Shown: positions 24,231 to 33,915, counted from the first letter of the stretch. The stretch: 64,000 bases of DNA from Pseudomonas sp. H9 (GCF_004353925.1 NZ_SMOK01000039.1:124001-188000), one strand, 5' to 3'. Numbers and translations are program-made. Notes: generated from the letters alone by a model not told the origin.

Positions 24231-24255
24231 AAAAAGCCGCCCCGAAAGGCGGCTT
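24231..24255 (-). terminator. Rho-independent terminator of lysS
   Basis: On the minus strand AAGCCGCC-TTTCGG-GGCGGCTTTTTG: a 6- to 8-bp GC stem followed by a T-run, 12 bases past the lysS stop. Confidence 0.9.
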
Positions 24256-24266
24256 GTGCAATACGG

Positions 24267-25769
24267 TCAGGCTTGTGGACGCATGTGCGGGAACAGGATC
24301 ACATCGCGAATCGATGGCGAGTTGGTCAGCAGCATCACCAGGCGGTCGATACCGATACCCTCACCGGCGGTTGGCGGCATGCCGTATTCCAGGGCACGTA
24401 CGAAGTCGGCATCGTAGTGCATGGCTTCGTCGTCGCCCGCATCCTTGTCTGCCACCTGGGCCATGAAACGCTCGGCCTGGTCTTCCGCGTCATTGAGCTC
24501 GGAGTAGGCGTTGGCGATTTCGCGGCCACCGATGAACAGCTCGAAGCGGTCGGTGACGTTCGGGTTTTCGTCGTTGCGACGGGCCAGCGGCGAGACTTCG
24601 AACGGGTACTGGGTAATGAAGTGCGGCTGTTCCAGTTTGTGCTCGACCAGCTCTTCGAAAATCATCACTTGCAGCTTGCCCAGGCCTTCGAAGCCGAGAA
24701 CCTTGGCGCCGGCTTTCTTGGCGATCTCGCGGGCCTTGTCGATGTCTTGCAGGTCGGCTGCGGTGATCTCAGGGTTGTACTTGAGGATCGAGTCAAACAC
24801 CGACAGGCGGGCGAACGGCTCGCCGAAGTGGAACACCTTGTCACCGTACGGCACGTCGGTGCTGCCCAGCACCAGCTGTGCCAGCTCACGGAACAGCTCT
24901 TCGGTCAGGTCCATGTTGTCTTCGTAGTCAGCGTAGGCCTGGTAGAACTCGAGCATGGTGAACTCAGGGTTGTGCCGGGTCGAAACGCCTTCGTTACGGA
25001 AGTTGCGGTTGATCTCGAAGACTTTCTCGAAACCACCGACCACCAGACGCTTGAGGTACAGCTCCGGCGCGATACGCAGGAACATGGCCATGTCCAGGGC
25101 GTTGTGGTGGGTTTCGAACGGTTTGGCTGCAGCACCACCAGGGATGGTCTGCAACATCGGCGTTTCGACTTCCAGGAAGTCACGCTGAATCAGGAAGTTA
25201 CGGATGTGGTTGATGACCTGCGAGCGCACGCGGAAGGTGTCGCGGACTTCTTCGTTGACCATCAGGTCGACGTAGCGCTGACGGTAGCGCTGCTCGGTGT
25301 CGGTCAGGCCGTGGTGCTTGTCGGGCAGCGGGCGCAGCGACTTGGTCAGCAGGCGCACGTTGGTCATTTCGACGTACAGGTCGCCCTTGCCGGAACGCGC
25401 CAGGGTACCTTCAGCGGCGATGATGTCGCCCAGGTCCCAGGTTTTCACCGCCGCCAGGGTTTCTTCCGGCAGGGTTTTGCGGTTGACGTAGACCTGGATG
25501 CGACCGGTCATGTCCTGGATCACCATGAACGAGCCACGGTTGAGCATGATGCGGCCAGCAACCTTGACCGGAATCGCTGCAGCTTCCAGCTCTTCCTTGG
25601 TCTTGTCGACATACTGTTTCTGCAGGTCGTTGCAGTAGCTGTCACGGCGGAAGTCGTTGGGGAAGGCGTTGCCCTTGGCGCGCTCGGCAGCAAGCTTTTC
25701 CTTGCGCAGCGCGATCAGGGTGTTTTCTTCCTGTTGCAGGTCTTGCGGGTCGAGTTTTAGGTCGCTCAT
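24267..25769 (-). CDS. lysS: Lysyl-tRNA synthetase, class II
   Basis: Charges tRNA-Lys with lysine. The 500-residue enzyme has the N-terminal OB-fold anticodon-binding domain (VAGRIMLNRGSF, about residue 70), class II motif 2 (RNEGVSTRHNPEFT) and motif 3 (GIGIDRLVML), and ends with SIRDVILFPHMR. Length is typical. It lies downstream of prfB on the same strand, the common prfB-lysS pairing, with a single REP in between. Confidence 0.98.
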   Translation of the reverse strand: MSDLKLDPQDLQQEENTLIALRKEKLAAERAKGNAFPNDFRRDSYCNDLQKQYVDKTKEELEAAAIPVKVAGRIMLNRGSFMVIQDMTGRIQVYVNRKTLPEETLAAVKTWDLGDIIAAEGTLARSGKGDLYVEMTNVRLLTKSLRPLPDKHHGLTDTEQRYRQRYVDLMVNEEVRDTFRVRSQVINHIRNFLIQRDFLEVETPMLQTIPGGAAAKPFETHHNALDMAMFLRIAPELYLKRLVVGGFEKVFEINRNFRNEGVSTRHNPEFTMLEFYQAYADYEDNMDLTEELFRELAQLVLGSTDVPYGDKVFHFGEPFARLSVFDSILKYNPEITAADLQDIDKAREIAKKAGAKVLGFEGLGKLQVMIFEELVEHKLEQPHFITQYPFEVSPLARRNDENPNVTDRFELFIGGREIANAYSELNDAEDQAERFMAQVADKDAGDDEAMHYDADFVRALEYGMPPTAGEGIGIDRLVMLLTNSPSIRDVILFPHMRPQA

Positions 25770-25817
25770 GTCGTCATTCTTTCCATCAGGTGTTCGTTGC
25801 CCCTCGCGGATGAGGGA

Positions 25818-25840
25818 TCGCGGGGCAAGCCCGCTCCCAC
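25818..25840. repeat. Single REP element between prfB and lysS
   Basis: One copy, TCGCGGGGCAAGCCCGCTCCC, without a facing partner. It lies 22 bases past the prfB stop in the prfB-lysS gap and so falls inside the presumed operon. Confidence 0.88.
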
Positions 25841-25862
25841 GGGCCCACCACGGCGTAAATGC

Positions 25863-26958
25863 TTACAGCCCCTGTTTTAGGCTGGCTTCCAGGTATTGGT
25901 CGAGGTCACCGTCCAGCACCTTCTGGCAATCGCTGCGCTCGACGCCGGTACGCAGGTCCTTGATGCGCGAGTCATCGAGCACGTAAGAACGGATCTGGTG
26001 GCCCCAGCCGATGTCCGACTTGCTGTCTTCCAGGGCTTGCGAGGCGGCGTTGCGCTTTTGCATTTCCAGCTCATACAACTTGGCCCGCAGCATTTTCATG
26101 GCGGTGTCTTTGTTGGCGTGCTGGGAACGTTCGTTCTGGCAGGCCACCACAGTGTTGGTCGGCACGTGGGTGATACGTACTGCCGAGTCGGTGGTGTTTA
26201 CGTGCTGACCACCGGCACCCGAGGAGCGGTAGGTGTCGATGCGCAGATCGGACGGGTTGATTTCGATGTCGACCTTGTCGTCGATCTCAGGCGAGACGAA
26301 CACCGCCGAAAACGAGGTATGGCGGCGGGCGCCGGAGTCGAACGGGCTCTTGCGTACCAGGCGGTGAACGCCAATCTCGGTGCGCAGCCAGCCGAACGCG
26401 TACTCGCCCTTGATGTGCACGGTGGCACCCTTGATGCCGGCGACGTCACCTTCGGAAAGCTCGATGATGGTAGCGTCGAAGCCGCGCTTGTCGGCCCAGC
26501 GCAGGTACATGCGCAGCAGGATGTTGGCCCAGTCCTGAGCTTCGGTACCACCGGAGCCGGCCTGGATATCCAGGTAGGCGTTGTTCATGTCCATTTCGCC
26601 GCTGAACATGCGACGGAACTCAAGCTGGGCCAGGTGTTCTTCAAGGCTCTGCAGCTCGGTCACGACGTCGCTTACGGCGCCTTCGTCATTCTCCTCGACA
26701 GCCATGTCGAGCAAGTCTTTGCAGTCGGCCAGGCCACCGGACATTTTGTCCAGGGTCTCCACGACCTGCGCCAACAGGGCGCGCTCACGGCCCAGCCCCT
26801 GAGCGTACTCGGGCTTGTTCCAGACGGCAGGGTCTTCCAGTTCGCGGTTGACTTCGATCAGGCGGTCAGCTTTTTGATCGTAGTCAAAGATACCCCCGAA
26901 TGGACTGGGAACGCTCGGTGAGGTCCTTGATGGTATTCAGGATCGGTTGGATTTCCAT
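25863..26958 (-). CDS. prfB: Peptide chain release factor 2, with programmed +1 frameshift
   Basis: Recognises UGA and UAA stop codons and triggers peptide release. It is encoded in two frames. The first runs from ATG 26958 for 24 codons (MEIQPILNTI to RGYL) to an in-frame TGA at 26886-26884. Translation then shifts +1 at CTT-TGA-C and reads GAC TAC GAT onward to 25863. The joined product is 364 residues, exactly the RF2 length. The catalytic GGQ motif (SGAGGQHVNTTDSAVR) is present. It should not be called a pseudogene or started at the internal TTG 26774. Confidence 0.96.
26883..26899 (-). promoter_or_regulatory. prfB autoregulatory frameshift site
   Basis: Reading the minus strand: GGGGG-TAT-CTT-TGA-C. 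The internal Shine-Dalgarno-like GGGGG three bases before the CTT slip codon, followed by a UGA and C, is the standard RF2 frameshift signal. Low RF2 makes the ribosome pause at the UGA and slip, restoring RF2. Confidence 0.95.
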
Positions 26959-27011
26959 GGGCGGGCAACTCTCGTGCGGAATCGGTAGAAAAGCCGGAGA
27001 GTATAGCTGAG

Positions 27012-27103
27012 TTACAGCTTCAAGCGGCAAGCAACAAGCGACAAGAGGCCGGAGAGATGTCGAGCGCTGCAGCTTTGTCTTGCGGCTTGAAGCTTGTCGC
27101 TTG
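27012..27103. repeat. CAAGC-type intergenic inverted repeat, copy 2
   Basis: The left half is built of words such as GCTTCAAGC, GGCAAGC and CAAGCGACAAG. The right half contains the reverse complement (CTTGTCGCTTG, GGCTTGAAGC). It lies between wspR and prfB, beyond the wspR stop, and could fold into a long imperfect hairpin ending the wsp transcript. Confidence 0.65.
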
Positions 27104-27112
27104 GGGCTGCGG

Positions 27113-28117
27113 TCAGGCCACCCCGACCTGATTACGCCCATTGTTCTTGGCCAGGTACAAGCCTTTGTCTGCCGCCGAGATCAGTTGCCGGCAATGGCTG
27201 CCGATGGTCGGAGTCTGGGTAGCCAGGCCGATACTGACCGTCAGGTGGGAGTTGGGCTGGGGCATGTCATGGGCGATGTTCATCGCCTCCACGCTCTGAC
27301 GCAGTTTTTCCGCTACCAGGCGCGCACCACCCGGCGACGTATTCGGCAGGATCAGCACGAACTCCTCGCCGCCGTAACGGGCCGGCAGGTCGCTTGGGCG
27401 TGCGCAGGAGTTGCGGATGGCCTCAGCCACTTTGCGCAGGGCTTCGTCACCCGCCAGGTGGCCGAAGGTGTCGTTGAACGACTTGAAGTAATCGACATCG
27501 ATCATCAGCAGCGACAGTTGCGTTTGCTCACGCATCGCCCGACGCCACTCCAGCTCCATGTACTCATCGAAATGCCGACGGTTCGACAACCCGGTCAAGC
27601 CATCGGAGTTCATCAGACGTTGCAGCACCAAATTGGTGTCGAGCAACTGCTGCTGGCTGACGCGCAGGGCACGGTAGGCTTCGTCGCGTTGCAGCAGGGT
27701 CAGGTAGGAACGCGAGTGGTAGCGAATGCGCGCCACCAGTTCGATGTTGTCCGGCAACTTGACCAGGTAATCGTTGGCCCCGGCGGCAAAGGCCGCACTT
27801 TTGACCAGAGGGTCTTCCTTGGTCGACAGGACAATGATCGGGATGTCCTGAGTGGCAGGGTTGTTGCGGTATTCGCGCACCAGCGTCAGGCCGTCGAGCC
27901 CGGGCATGATCAGGTCTTGCAGGATCACCGTTGGCTTGATCCGTATCGCCTGGGCCACCGCCTGGTGCGGGTCGGCACAAAAGTGGAAGTCGATGTTCTC
28001 TTCGTGAGCCAGGCCGCGTCGCACCGCCTCACCGATCATGGCCTGATCGTCGACCAACAGGACCATCGCCGAATTTTCATTCGTGGCCGGGAAACCGTCG
28101 AGCGGTAATTCATTCAT
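27113..28117 (-). CDS. wspR: Diguanylate cyclase response regulator WspR
   Basis: Output of the Wsp system: phosphorylation by WspE activates synthesis of cyclic di-GMP from two GTP. The 334-residue protein has an N-terminal receiver domain with the acceptor D68 (ILQDLIMP). A linker helix follows, then a GGDEF domain with the active site GGEEF (249-253) and the product-inhibition I-site RPSD (240-243). Residue spacing is offset by only two from P. aeruginosa WspR. It is the last gene of the operon, 51 bases after wspF, and the only junction downstream of wspB without an overlap. Confidence 0.97.
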   Translation of the reverse strand: MNELPLDGFPATNENSAMVLLVDDQAMIGEAVRRGLAHEENIDFHFCADPHQAVAQAIRIKPTVILQDLIMPGLDGLTLVREYRNNPATQDIPIIVLSTKEDPLVKSAAFAAGANDYLVKLPDNIELVARIRYHSRSYLTLLQRDEAYRALRVSQQQLLDTNLVLQRLMNSDGLTGLSNRRHFDEYMELEWRRAMREQTQLSLLMIDVDYFKSFNDTFGHLAGDEALRKVAEAIRNSCARPSDLPARYGGEEFVLILPNTSPGGARLVAEKLRQSVEAMNIAHDMPQPNSHLTVSIGLATQTPTIGSHCRQLISAADKGLYLAKNNGRNQVGVA

Positions 28118-28168
28118 ACGCTGTCACCTGGTCACTGCCGGATGGCCGGCGTGGCACAATACATATCG

Positions 28169-29182
28169 TCATTTTGGAAAAATTTCCATCAATCGTGCAG
28201 CGATTCGTTCTAAAGGACGAATCTCCATGGCCGCGTCGATCGCCGCTGCGGCCTTGGGCATGCCGTAAACGGCGCTGCTGTGTTGGTCCTGAGCAATGGT
28301 CAGGAAATTTTGTTGGCGCATCTGCTTCAGGCCTTGGGCACCGTCGCGCCCCATGCCGGTCAGCAGCACGCCCACGGCGTCGCCGCTCCAATAGCGGGCC
28401 ACGCTTTCAAAAAATACATCGATCGAAGGCCGGTAGATCTCGTTGACCGGCTCGGCGGTGTACGCCAGGTTACCGCTTTTGAGCAGGCGTATGTGATGGT
28501 TGGTCCCAGCCAGCAGCACCTGCCCGGCTTGCGGCGGCTCCCCCTCACAGGCCAGCCGCACCGTCAGGCCGGACGCGCTGCTGAGCCATTCGGCCATCCC
28601 GGCGGCAAACACCTGATCAACGTGCTGAACCAGCACGATGGCAGCAGGAAACGCTTGCGGCAGCCCTTTCAGCAAGACCTCAAGCGCTGCCGGACCACCG
28701 GCAGATGAGCCGATGGCCACCAGGCCCTGACGTTGCGCCACCTCACGCAACGGCGCCGCAATCGGGCGCGGGGCATTGCTGCGCTGCTGGCCAATCAACC
28801 AGCCGATGTTGAGGATCTTGCGTAACAACGGTGCAGACGCCTCTTTCGGGTCGCCCGCGCCCAGGGTCGGTGTATCGACCACGTCCAGCGCGCCGTAGCC
28901 CATGGCTTCGAACACACGGTGAACATTCTGCTGGCGGTCCACCGTCACGATCACGATGGCGCAAGGCGTCTCGGCCATGATCCGGCGCGTGGCCTCGACA
29001 CCGTCCATGACCGGCATGATCAGATCCATGAGGATCAGGTCAGGTGTCTGTTCAGCGCAACGTTTTACTGCCTCGGCGCCATTGCTGGCCACCCAGACCA
29101 CCTGATGCGCTGGCTCGAATGCCAACGCGCGACGCAACGCCTCCACAGCCATGGGCATGTCGTTGACGATAGCGATCTTCAT
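28169..29182 (-). CDS. wspF: WspF, CheB-type methylesterase
   Basis: Removes methyl groups from the receptor WspA and resets the signal; loss of WspF in other pseudomonads locks the system on. The 337-residue protein has a receiver domain (acceptor D53 in LMDLIMP) and a CheB catalytic domain with the serine in GSSAGGP, the histidine in VQHVD and the aspartate in GMGRDGAQG. The gene is intact. Its ATG overlaps the wspE stop by 4 bases. Confidence 0.96.
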   Translation of the reverse strand: MKIAIVNDMPMAVEALRRALAFEPAHQVVWVASNGAEAVKRCAEQTPDLILMDLIMPVMDGVEATRRIMAETPCAIVIVTVDRQQNVHRVFEAMGYGALDVVDTPTLGAGDPKEASAPLLRKILNIGWLIGQQRSNAPRPIAAPLREVAQRQGLVAIGSSAGGPAALEVLLKGLPQAFPAAIVLVQHVDQVFAAGMAEWLSSASGLTVRLACEGEPPQAGQVLLAGTNHHIRLLKSGNLAYTAEPVNEIYRPSIDVFFESVARYWSGDAVGVLLTGMGRDGAQGLKQMRQQNFLTIAQDQHSSAVYGMPKAAAAIDAAMEIRPLERIAARLMEIFPK

Positions 29183-31470
29183 CCCTGCGCTCCCCCGATC
29201 AACTCGACCACAGCATCCAGCAAGGCGTCATCATGGAAACTGGCCTTGGCCAAATAGTAGTCGGCTCCGGCGTCTAGTCCACGACGACGATCTTCTTCCC
29301 GATCCTTGTAGGAAACCACCATGACCGGCAAGGTTTGCAAGCGGCTGTCACGGCGTAACAAGGTGACCAACTCAATACCATCCATGCGCGGCATATCAAT
29401 ATCGGTGATCAACAAGTCGAAATCCTCTCCACGCAAGGCGTTCCAACCGTCCATACCATCGACAGCGACCGCAACGTCATACCCACGGTTGCTGAGCAAC
29501 TTGCGCTGCAGCTCGCGCACGGTGAGCGAATCATCGACCACCAGAATGCGTTTGCGCGCCGCCTCACGGACATTACGCTGGCCACGTTCGATGCGCTCCA
29601 GGCGCCCGGTACTAAGCAGTTTATCGACCGAGCGCAGCAAGTCTTCAACGTCGATGATCAATACGACGCTGCCATCATCGAGCAATGCCCCCGAGGAGAT
29701 GTCCTGCACCTTGCCCAGCCTCGGGTCCAGCGGCATCACCACCAGCACTCGCTCACCGATCAAGCGCTCGACCGCCACGCCGTAGAGCATGTCGCGCTCG
29801 CGGATGACCACTACCTTGATTGACTGGCCGGCAGCCTCACGCGGGGGGCGATTGAGCAACTGGCTCGCGGCGACCAGGCCGATGTGCCGGCCTTCATGCC
29901 AGAAGTGCTGACGCCCCTCGATCTGCACAATGGCGTCCGTCGACAGCTCCAGCGTGCGTTCAATATGCGCCAGCGGAAAGGCATAAGCCTCGTCAGCGAC
30001 TTCAACCACCAGACTGCGCACCACCGACAGTGTCAGCGGCACCTCCAGGTGGAAACTGCTGCCTTGGCCACGGGCCTGGGACATAACGATAGAGCCGCGC
30101 AACTGGCGAATCATATGCTGCACAGCATCCAGGCCAACACCGCGACCAGACACCTCGGTGACTTGATCGCGCAAGCTGAAGCCGGGCAGGAAGAGGAACG
30201 TCAGTAACTCAGCTTCGCTCATCTGGGCCACGGTTTCTGCAGGCGACAGCTGGCGCTCGATGATGCTTTGGCGTACCCGCTGCAGGTCGACACCAGCGCC
30301 ATCATCGCTCAGTTCCAACACCAGCAGGCCGGCCTGATGCGATGCACGCAAGCGGATCTGCCCCTCCAGTGGCTTACCCGCCAACAAACGGCGCTCGGAC
30401 AGTTCGATGCCATGGTCGACGGCATTGCGCAGCAAGTGGGTCAGCGGTGCTTCGAGCTTTTCCAGGACATCGCGATCCACCTGAGTGTTCTCGCCTTCAA
30501 TCTCCAGGCGCACCTGTTTGCCCAACGAACGGCCCAAGTCGCGGACCATGCGGCTTTGCCCGGTCAACACATCGGCAAACGGCCGCATACGGCACGCCAG
30601 TGCAGTGTCGTACAGCAATTGCGCACGCTGACTCGCCTGCCAGCCGAACTCATCAAGCTCGCTGACCTGTTGCAGCAGCATCTGTTGGGTCTGGCGCAAC
30701 AACTGTTGAGCCTGGGCCAGGGCTTCATGAACTTCCGGGCTCTGAGCACTGGCTTGCAGTTGCCCCTGCAGCCCGTCGAGCGCCTGAATGCTTTGATTGT
30801 GCATGCGTTTGAGACGCTGCAAGGTGGCCAGGTAGGGCTTGAAACGCTGCGTTTCGACCAAGGCCTTACTCGACAGGTCAAGCAAACTGTTCAAGCGCTC
30901 GGCGGTTACCCGCAAAACGCGCTCGCCGCCCTCTTTTTTGCGCGCCCCTTTGCGCGGCGTGGGTGCTTCGGGCTCGACGTCCGGTACGACAGGCTCAATC
31001 ACCGGCTCTGCCATCACCGGCAAAGGCTCGCTGACCGGTAGCGGCGCAGGGGCACGAGAGCCGCCTGCTGCCGGCGTCGCGGCAGTGTCCAGCAGCGTGG
31101 CCATCTGTAATAGAAATGCCTGAACGGCAGGCTCCAGTGATGCATCTCCCGGTGTGGCGATACGCATCAGCAAATCAGTGCCTTGCAGCAGCGCGTCGAT
31201 ATGCTCCGCACGCAGCAGTATCCGACCCTCCTGGGCACCTACCAGGCAATCTTCCATCACATGGGCAACACTCACCCCGGCATCGACGCCCACGATCCGC
31301 GCCGCCCCCTTCAGGGAATGGGCGGCACGCATGCAGGCTTCCAACTGATCGGCCTGGGTCGGGTTGCGCTCCAGCGCCAGCAAGCCCGCACTGAGCACCT
31401 GGGTCTGAGCCTCAGCCTCCAAACCGAACAATTCGAGCAACGACGCATCCCGCATTTGCTCTGGGGTCAT
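29179..31470 (-). CDS. wspE: WspE, hybrid CheA-type histidine kinase
   Basis: Sensor kinase of the Wsp array that phosphorylates WspR and WspF. Domains of the 763-residue protein, in order: an HPt domain with phospho-accepting H51 (AAHSLKGAAR); a linker rich in proline and alanine; a dimerisation and ATPase core with N box LRNAVDHGIE, G1 DDGAGVDL and G2 SGRGVGLDAV; a CheW-like coupling domain; and a C-terminal receiver domain with acceptor Asp in LLITDIDMPRMDG. The start overlaps the wspD stop (ATGA), indicating coupled translation. Confidence 0.97.
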   Translation of the reverse strand: MTPEQMRDASLLELFGLEAEAQTQVLSAGLLALERNPTQADQLEACMRAAHSLKGAARIVGVDAGVSVAHVMEDCLVGAQEGRILLRAEHIDALLQGTDLLMRIATPGDASLEPAVQAFLLQMATLLDTAATPAAGGSRAPAPLPVSEPLPVMAEPVIEPVVPDVEPEAPTPRKGARKKEGGERVLRVTAERLNSLLDLSSKALVETQRFKPYLATLQRLKRMHNQSIQALDGLQGQLQASAQSPEVHEALAQAQQLLRQTQQMLLQQVSELDEFGWQASQRAQLLYDTALACRMRPFADVLTGQSRMVRDLGRSLGKQVRLEIEGENTQVDRDVLEKLEAPLTHLLRNAVDHGIELSERRLLAGKPLEGQIRLRASHQAGLLVLELSDDGAGVDLQRVRQSIIERQLSPAETVAQMSEAELLTFLFLPGFSLRDQVTEVSGRGVGLDAVQHMIRQLRGSIVMSQARGQGSSFHLEVPLTLSVVRSLVVEVADEAYAFPLAHIERTLELSTDAIVQIEGRQHFWHEGRHIGLVAASQLLNRPPREAAGQSIKVVVIRERDMLYGVAVERLIGERVLVVMPLDPRLGKVQDISSGALLDDGSVVLIIDVEDLLRSVDKLLSTGRLERIERGQRNVREAARKRILVVDDSLTVRELQRKLLSNRGYDVAVAVDGMDGWNALRGEDFDLLITDIDMPRMDGIELVTLLRRDSRLQTLPVMVVSYKDREEDRRRGLDAGADYYLAKASFHDDALLDAVVELIGGAQG

Positions 31471-32129
31471 GAAAGGCTCCGGTTCACAGCCGCCAGCAGC
31501 TGTTCTTCATTCAGTACGCGCACATTGCGCCCACGCCACTGCAACACCGCAGCGGTGAACTGCGCTTCCCCCTGCTCATGCAGCAGGCGCTCAGGCTCCA
31601 GGCCGTGAATACCATCGACTTCATCGACGCGTACCACCACCGACCCACCGGGGGCCGCCAGAATCAGCATGCGCGGCGTAACCCGGTTCGAGGTGCTGCC
31701 CGTGACGGACGTTTCCAGGCCGAGCAGTTCGCTCAGCGACAAGCACGGCACCAGCGCCCCACGTACATTGGCGACACCTTGCAGTACTCGCGAACGTTGA
31801 TGAGGCAAAGAGTGAACCGACTGCAGCGTAGCGACTTCTACCAGGCAGCGGGTGGCCAGCGCCAACCACTCCTCACCCAGGCGAAACAGCAACATCGAAC
31901 GACCTGATCGCTCCTGCTGAACCTGCGCCTGCTCGTGTGCATCCTGAGCCAGTGCATAACGATCCAGCAGACGCGTGGCGGCATGTGCATAGGTATCGCA
32001 ATTGCGGCAATGTATGTGTTCAACCAGCAACGGGCAGCTTTTGTCACCGCGGATTCCAATGCGGTTCCAGCAGTCATCAATGCTGGTGGCATCCGTGGCA
32101 ACCACGCTCACCCGATCATCTGCGATCAT
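31467..32129 (-). CDS. wspD: WspD, CheW-like coupling protein
   Basis: A 220-residue adaptor linking WspA receptors to WspE. The CheW domain starts near residue 75 (SMLLFRLGEEWLAL) and runs to the C-terminus. The first 70 residues form an extension holding four cysteines, three of them within 13 residues at PLLVEHIHCRNCD, which is longer than a plain CheW. Both ends overlap neighbours by 4 bases. Confidence 0.93.
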   Translation of the reverse strand: MIADDRVSVVATDATSIDDCWNRIGIRGDKSCPLLVEHIHCRNCDTYAHAATRLLDRYALAQDAHEQAQVQQERSGRSMLLFRLGEEWLALATRCLVEVATLQSVHSLPHQRSRVLQGVANVRGALVPCLSLSELLGLETSVTGSTSNRVTPRMLILAAPGGSVVVRVDEVDGIHGLEPERLLHEQGEAQFTAAVLQWRGRNVRVLNEEQLLAAVNRSLS

Positions 32130-33385
32130 TGTTCAGCCCCCCGATCAGCTTGACGTGCAGCGCGCTCCTGCAAGCGCCGAGCACCTGCGCTATCGCCCTG
32201 CGCCTCAAGCAGGGCCGCGAGGTGCGCCAAGGCTTCGGCGTGTTGCGGCTCAAGGTACAAGGCTTTGCGGTAATGGCTGAGCGCCTCACTGGACTGGCCC
32301 GCAATGTCACTGAGTAGCCCTTGCCAATAGAAGACCTGGGCATGGGGCGGGTACTGCTGCAAGTAACGCGCGCAGGCCGCCTTGGCCTCGGCGCTGTTGC
32401 CGGCGTTGGCCAACTGGGCGATTTGCGCCAGCAGTTCGGCACTGGTGTCCTGAGCGTCGGCGACAGCACGAGGTGGTGAAGCCACCCGGGGTTTACGCAG
32501 CGGTACTGGCATCGGCCGCGGCGCAGGGCTGGGCGCCGGCGGTATGGGTGCCATGCCCAGTGGCTTACTGACAAAAACAGGTTCCGCGTCGGTCTGGCGT
32601 ACATAGGCAAACGACTGGGGAACACCCAACGGGCGCATGCCCATGCGCGCCAGCAGACTGCCTTCGGCCGGCCCGATAAACAGCACACCCTGCTCATGGA
32701 TCAAGCTCTTGAGTACCTCGAACACCCGTTGCTGGGTCGGTACATCGAAGTAGATCAGCAGATTGCGGCAGAAGACAAAATCATAACTGCCTGCACGCTC
32801 TTTCAGTGCCGGGTCTAGCACGTTACCGACCTGCAGTTTGACCTGCTGGCGGACTCGCTCGTGCACCACATGGCCGTCATCAACGAGGTCAAAATGCTGC
32901 TGACGAAACGCCAGGTGCGCACCCCGGAAGGAGTTGCGCCCATACCGCCCTTGTTCAGCACGATGGATGGAAATCGGGCTGATATCGATACCTTCGACGC
33001 GAAACGACTGCCCGGCAATACCGGCATCCAGCAAGGTCATGGCAATGGAATAAGGTTCTTCACCGGTCGAGCACGGCAAACTGAGAATGCGCAGGGGACG
33101 TGACCCTGCCAGCTCGGCCAGACGCTTGCTGGCCAGGCCCGCCAGGGCTGTGAACGACTCCGGATAGCGAAAGAACCACGTCTCGGGAACAATCACGGCT
33201 TCGATGAGCGCCTGTTGTTCTTCAGCCGATTGCTGCAAGCGCAGCCAATAGTCATCCAGGTCGAAGGCATCCACTGCGGTGCAGCGTTGGCGCAACGCGC
33301 GCTCAACCATTGGCGCACCGATCGAAGCGACATCCAGGCCGATACGCTCTTGCAAGAAACGAAAAAATCGCTGTTGACTGCTCAT
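32126..33385 (-). CDS. wspC: WspC, CheR-type methyltransferase with TPR tail
   Basis: Methylates glutamates of WspA using S-adenosylmethionine. The 419-residue protein has the CheR N-terminal helices, the SAM-binding segment SLPCSTGEEPYS, and the conserved FCRNLLIYF. A proline-rich linker at about residues 280-310 is followed by tetratricopeptide-like repeats (about 315-410, for example VFYWQGLLSDIAGQ and HYRKALYLEPQ) that may bind the receptor. It overlaps wspB and wspD by 4 bases each. Confidence 0.95.
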   Translation of the reverse strand: MSSQQRFFRFLQERIGLDVASIGAPMVERALRQRCTAVDAFDLDDYWLRLQQSAEEQQALIEAVIVPETWFFRYPESFTALAGLASKRLAELAGSRPLRILSLPCSTGEEPYSIAMTLLDAGIAGQSFRVEGIDISPISIHRAEQGRYGRNSFRGAHLAFRQQHFDLVDDGHVVHERVRQQVKLQVGNVLDPALKERAGSYDFVFCRNLLIYFDVPTQQRVFEVLKSLIHEQGVLFIGPAEGSLLARMGMRPLGVPQSFAYVRQTDAEPVFVSKPLGMAPIPPAPSPAPRPMPVPLRKPRVASPPRAVADAQDTSAELLAQIAQLANAGNSAEAKAACARYLQQYPPHAQVFYWQGLLSDIAGQSSEALSHYRKALYLEPQHAEALAHLAALLEAQGDSAGARRLQERAARQADRGAEQ

Positions 33386-33915
33386 GGCTGCGCCACACCT
33401 TCAGCCGGTTCTTCAGGCAAGGGATACAGCAGCGCTCGCACCGGTTCGCTGAGCAGATCCTGCACGCGGATGCGCTGCACCAGGCCATGGGCATCCTCAC
33501 GCACCGGCCCCAGGTACGGCGCCTGCTGATTGTCCAAACCATACGGCTGAAATTCATCGGGCTGGCAACGCAAGGTGTCAGTGGCCTGCTCCAGAATCAG
33601 CCCCAACAACAAATCCGGCCGCTGCGGATCCACCCGATAATGCACCAACACCAACCGTGTGCTGGTGCGCACGGGGGCCGGCAAACCAAAACTCAAGGCA
33701 CCGATATCAATCACCGGCACCAACGCACCGCGATGCGCCAACACCCCGGCCACCCACTCTGGCGTCTGGGCGATGGGTTTGAGCGGCAAGCGCGGCAGCA
33801 CCTCGGCGACTTCATGAACGTCAAGGGCGAAGCGCTGCTCAGCGATTCTGAACAACAGGTGCAAGATCCCATGGGAACTTGTGCGCTGGCTGTAGCGGGG
33901 CTGAAGGTCGTTCAT
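33382..33915 (-). CDS. wspB: WspB, CheW-like coupling protein
   Basis: Second CheW-type coupling protein of the system, 177 residues, a single CheW domain (HLLFRIAEQRFALDV, then GVLAHRGALVPVIDI). The open frame extends to 33951, but this would overlap wspA. I chose ATG 33915 (MNDLQPRYS), 7 bases past the wspA stop, which gives the normal length. Its stop overlaps wspC in an ATGA. Confidence 0.94.
   Translation of the reverse strand: MNDLQPRYSQRTSSHGILHLLFRIAEQRFALDVHEVAEVLPRLPLKPIAQTPEWVAGVLAHRGALVPVIDIGALSFGLPAPVRTSTRLVLVHYRVDPQRPDLLLGLILEQATDTLRCQPDEFQPYGLDNQQAPYLGPVREDAHGLVQRIRVQDLLSEPVRALLYPLPEEPAEGVAQP

Noticed and set aside
24132..25760. A 542-codon open frame on the plus strand opposite lysS, and similar long frames opposite mexK (6376-7746), prfB (25896-26921), wspA (34019-35458), recJ (43406-44497) and hom (51082-52515).
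   Set aside because: Each is fully antisense to a well-identified gene in the codon phase where high-GC genes commonly lack stops. None shows a family motif or a ribosome binding site.
25863..26774. prfB as a truncated or broken gene.
   Set aside because: The upstream frame, slip site and exact RF2 length show the standard programmed frameshift.
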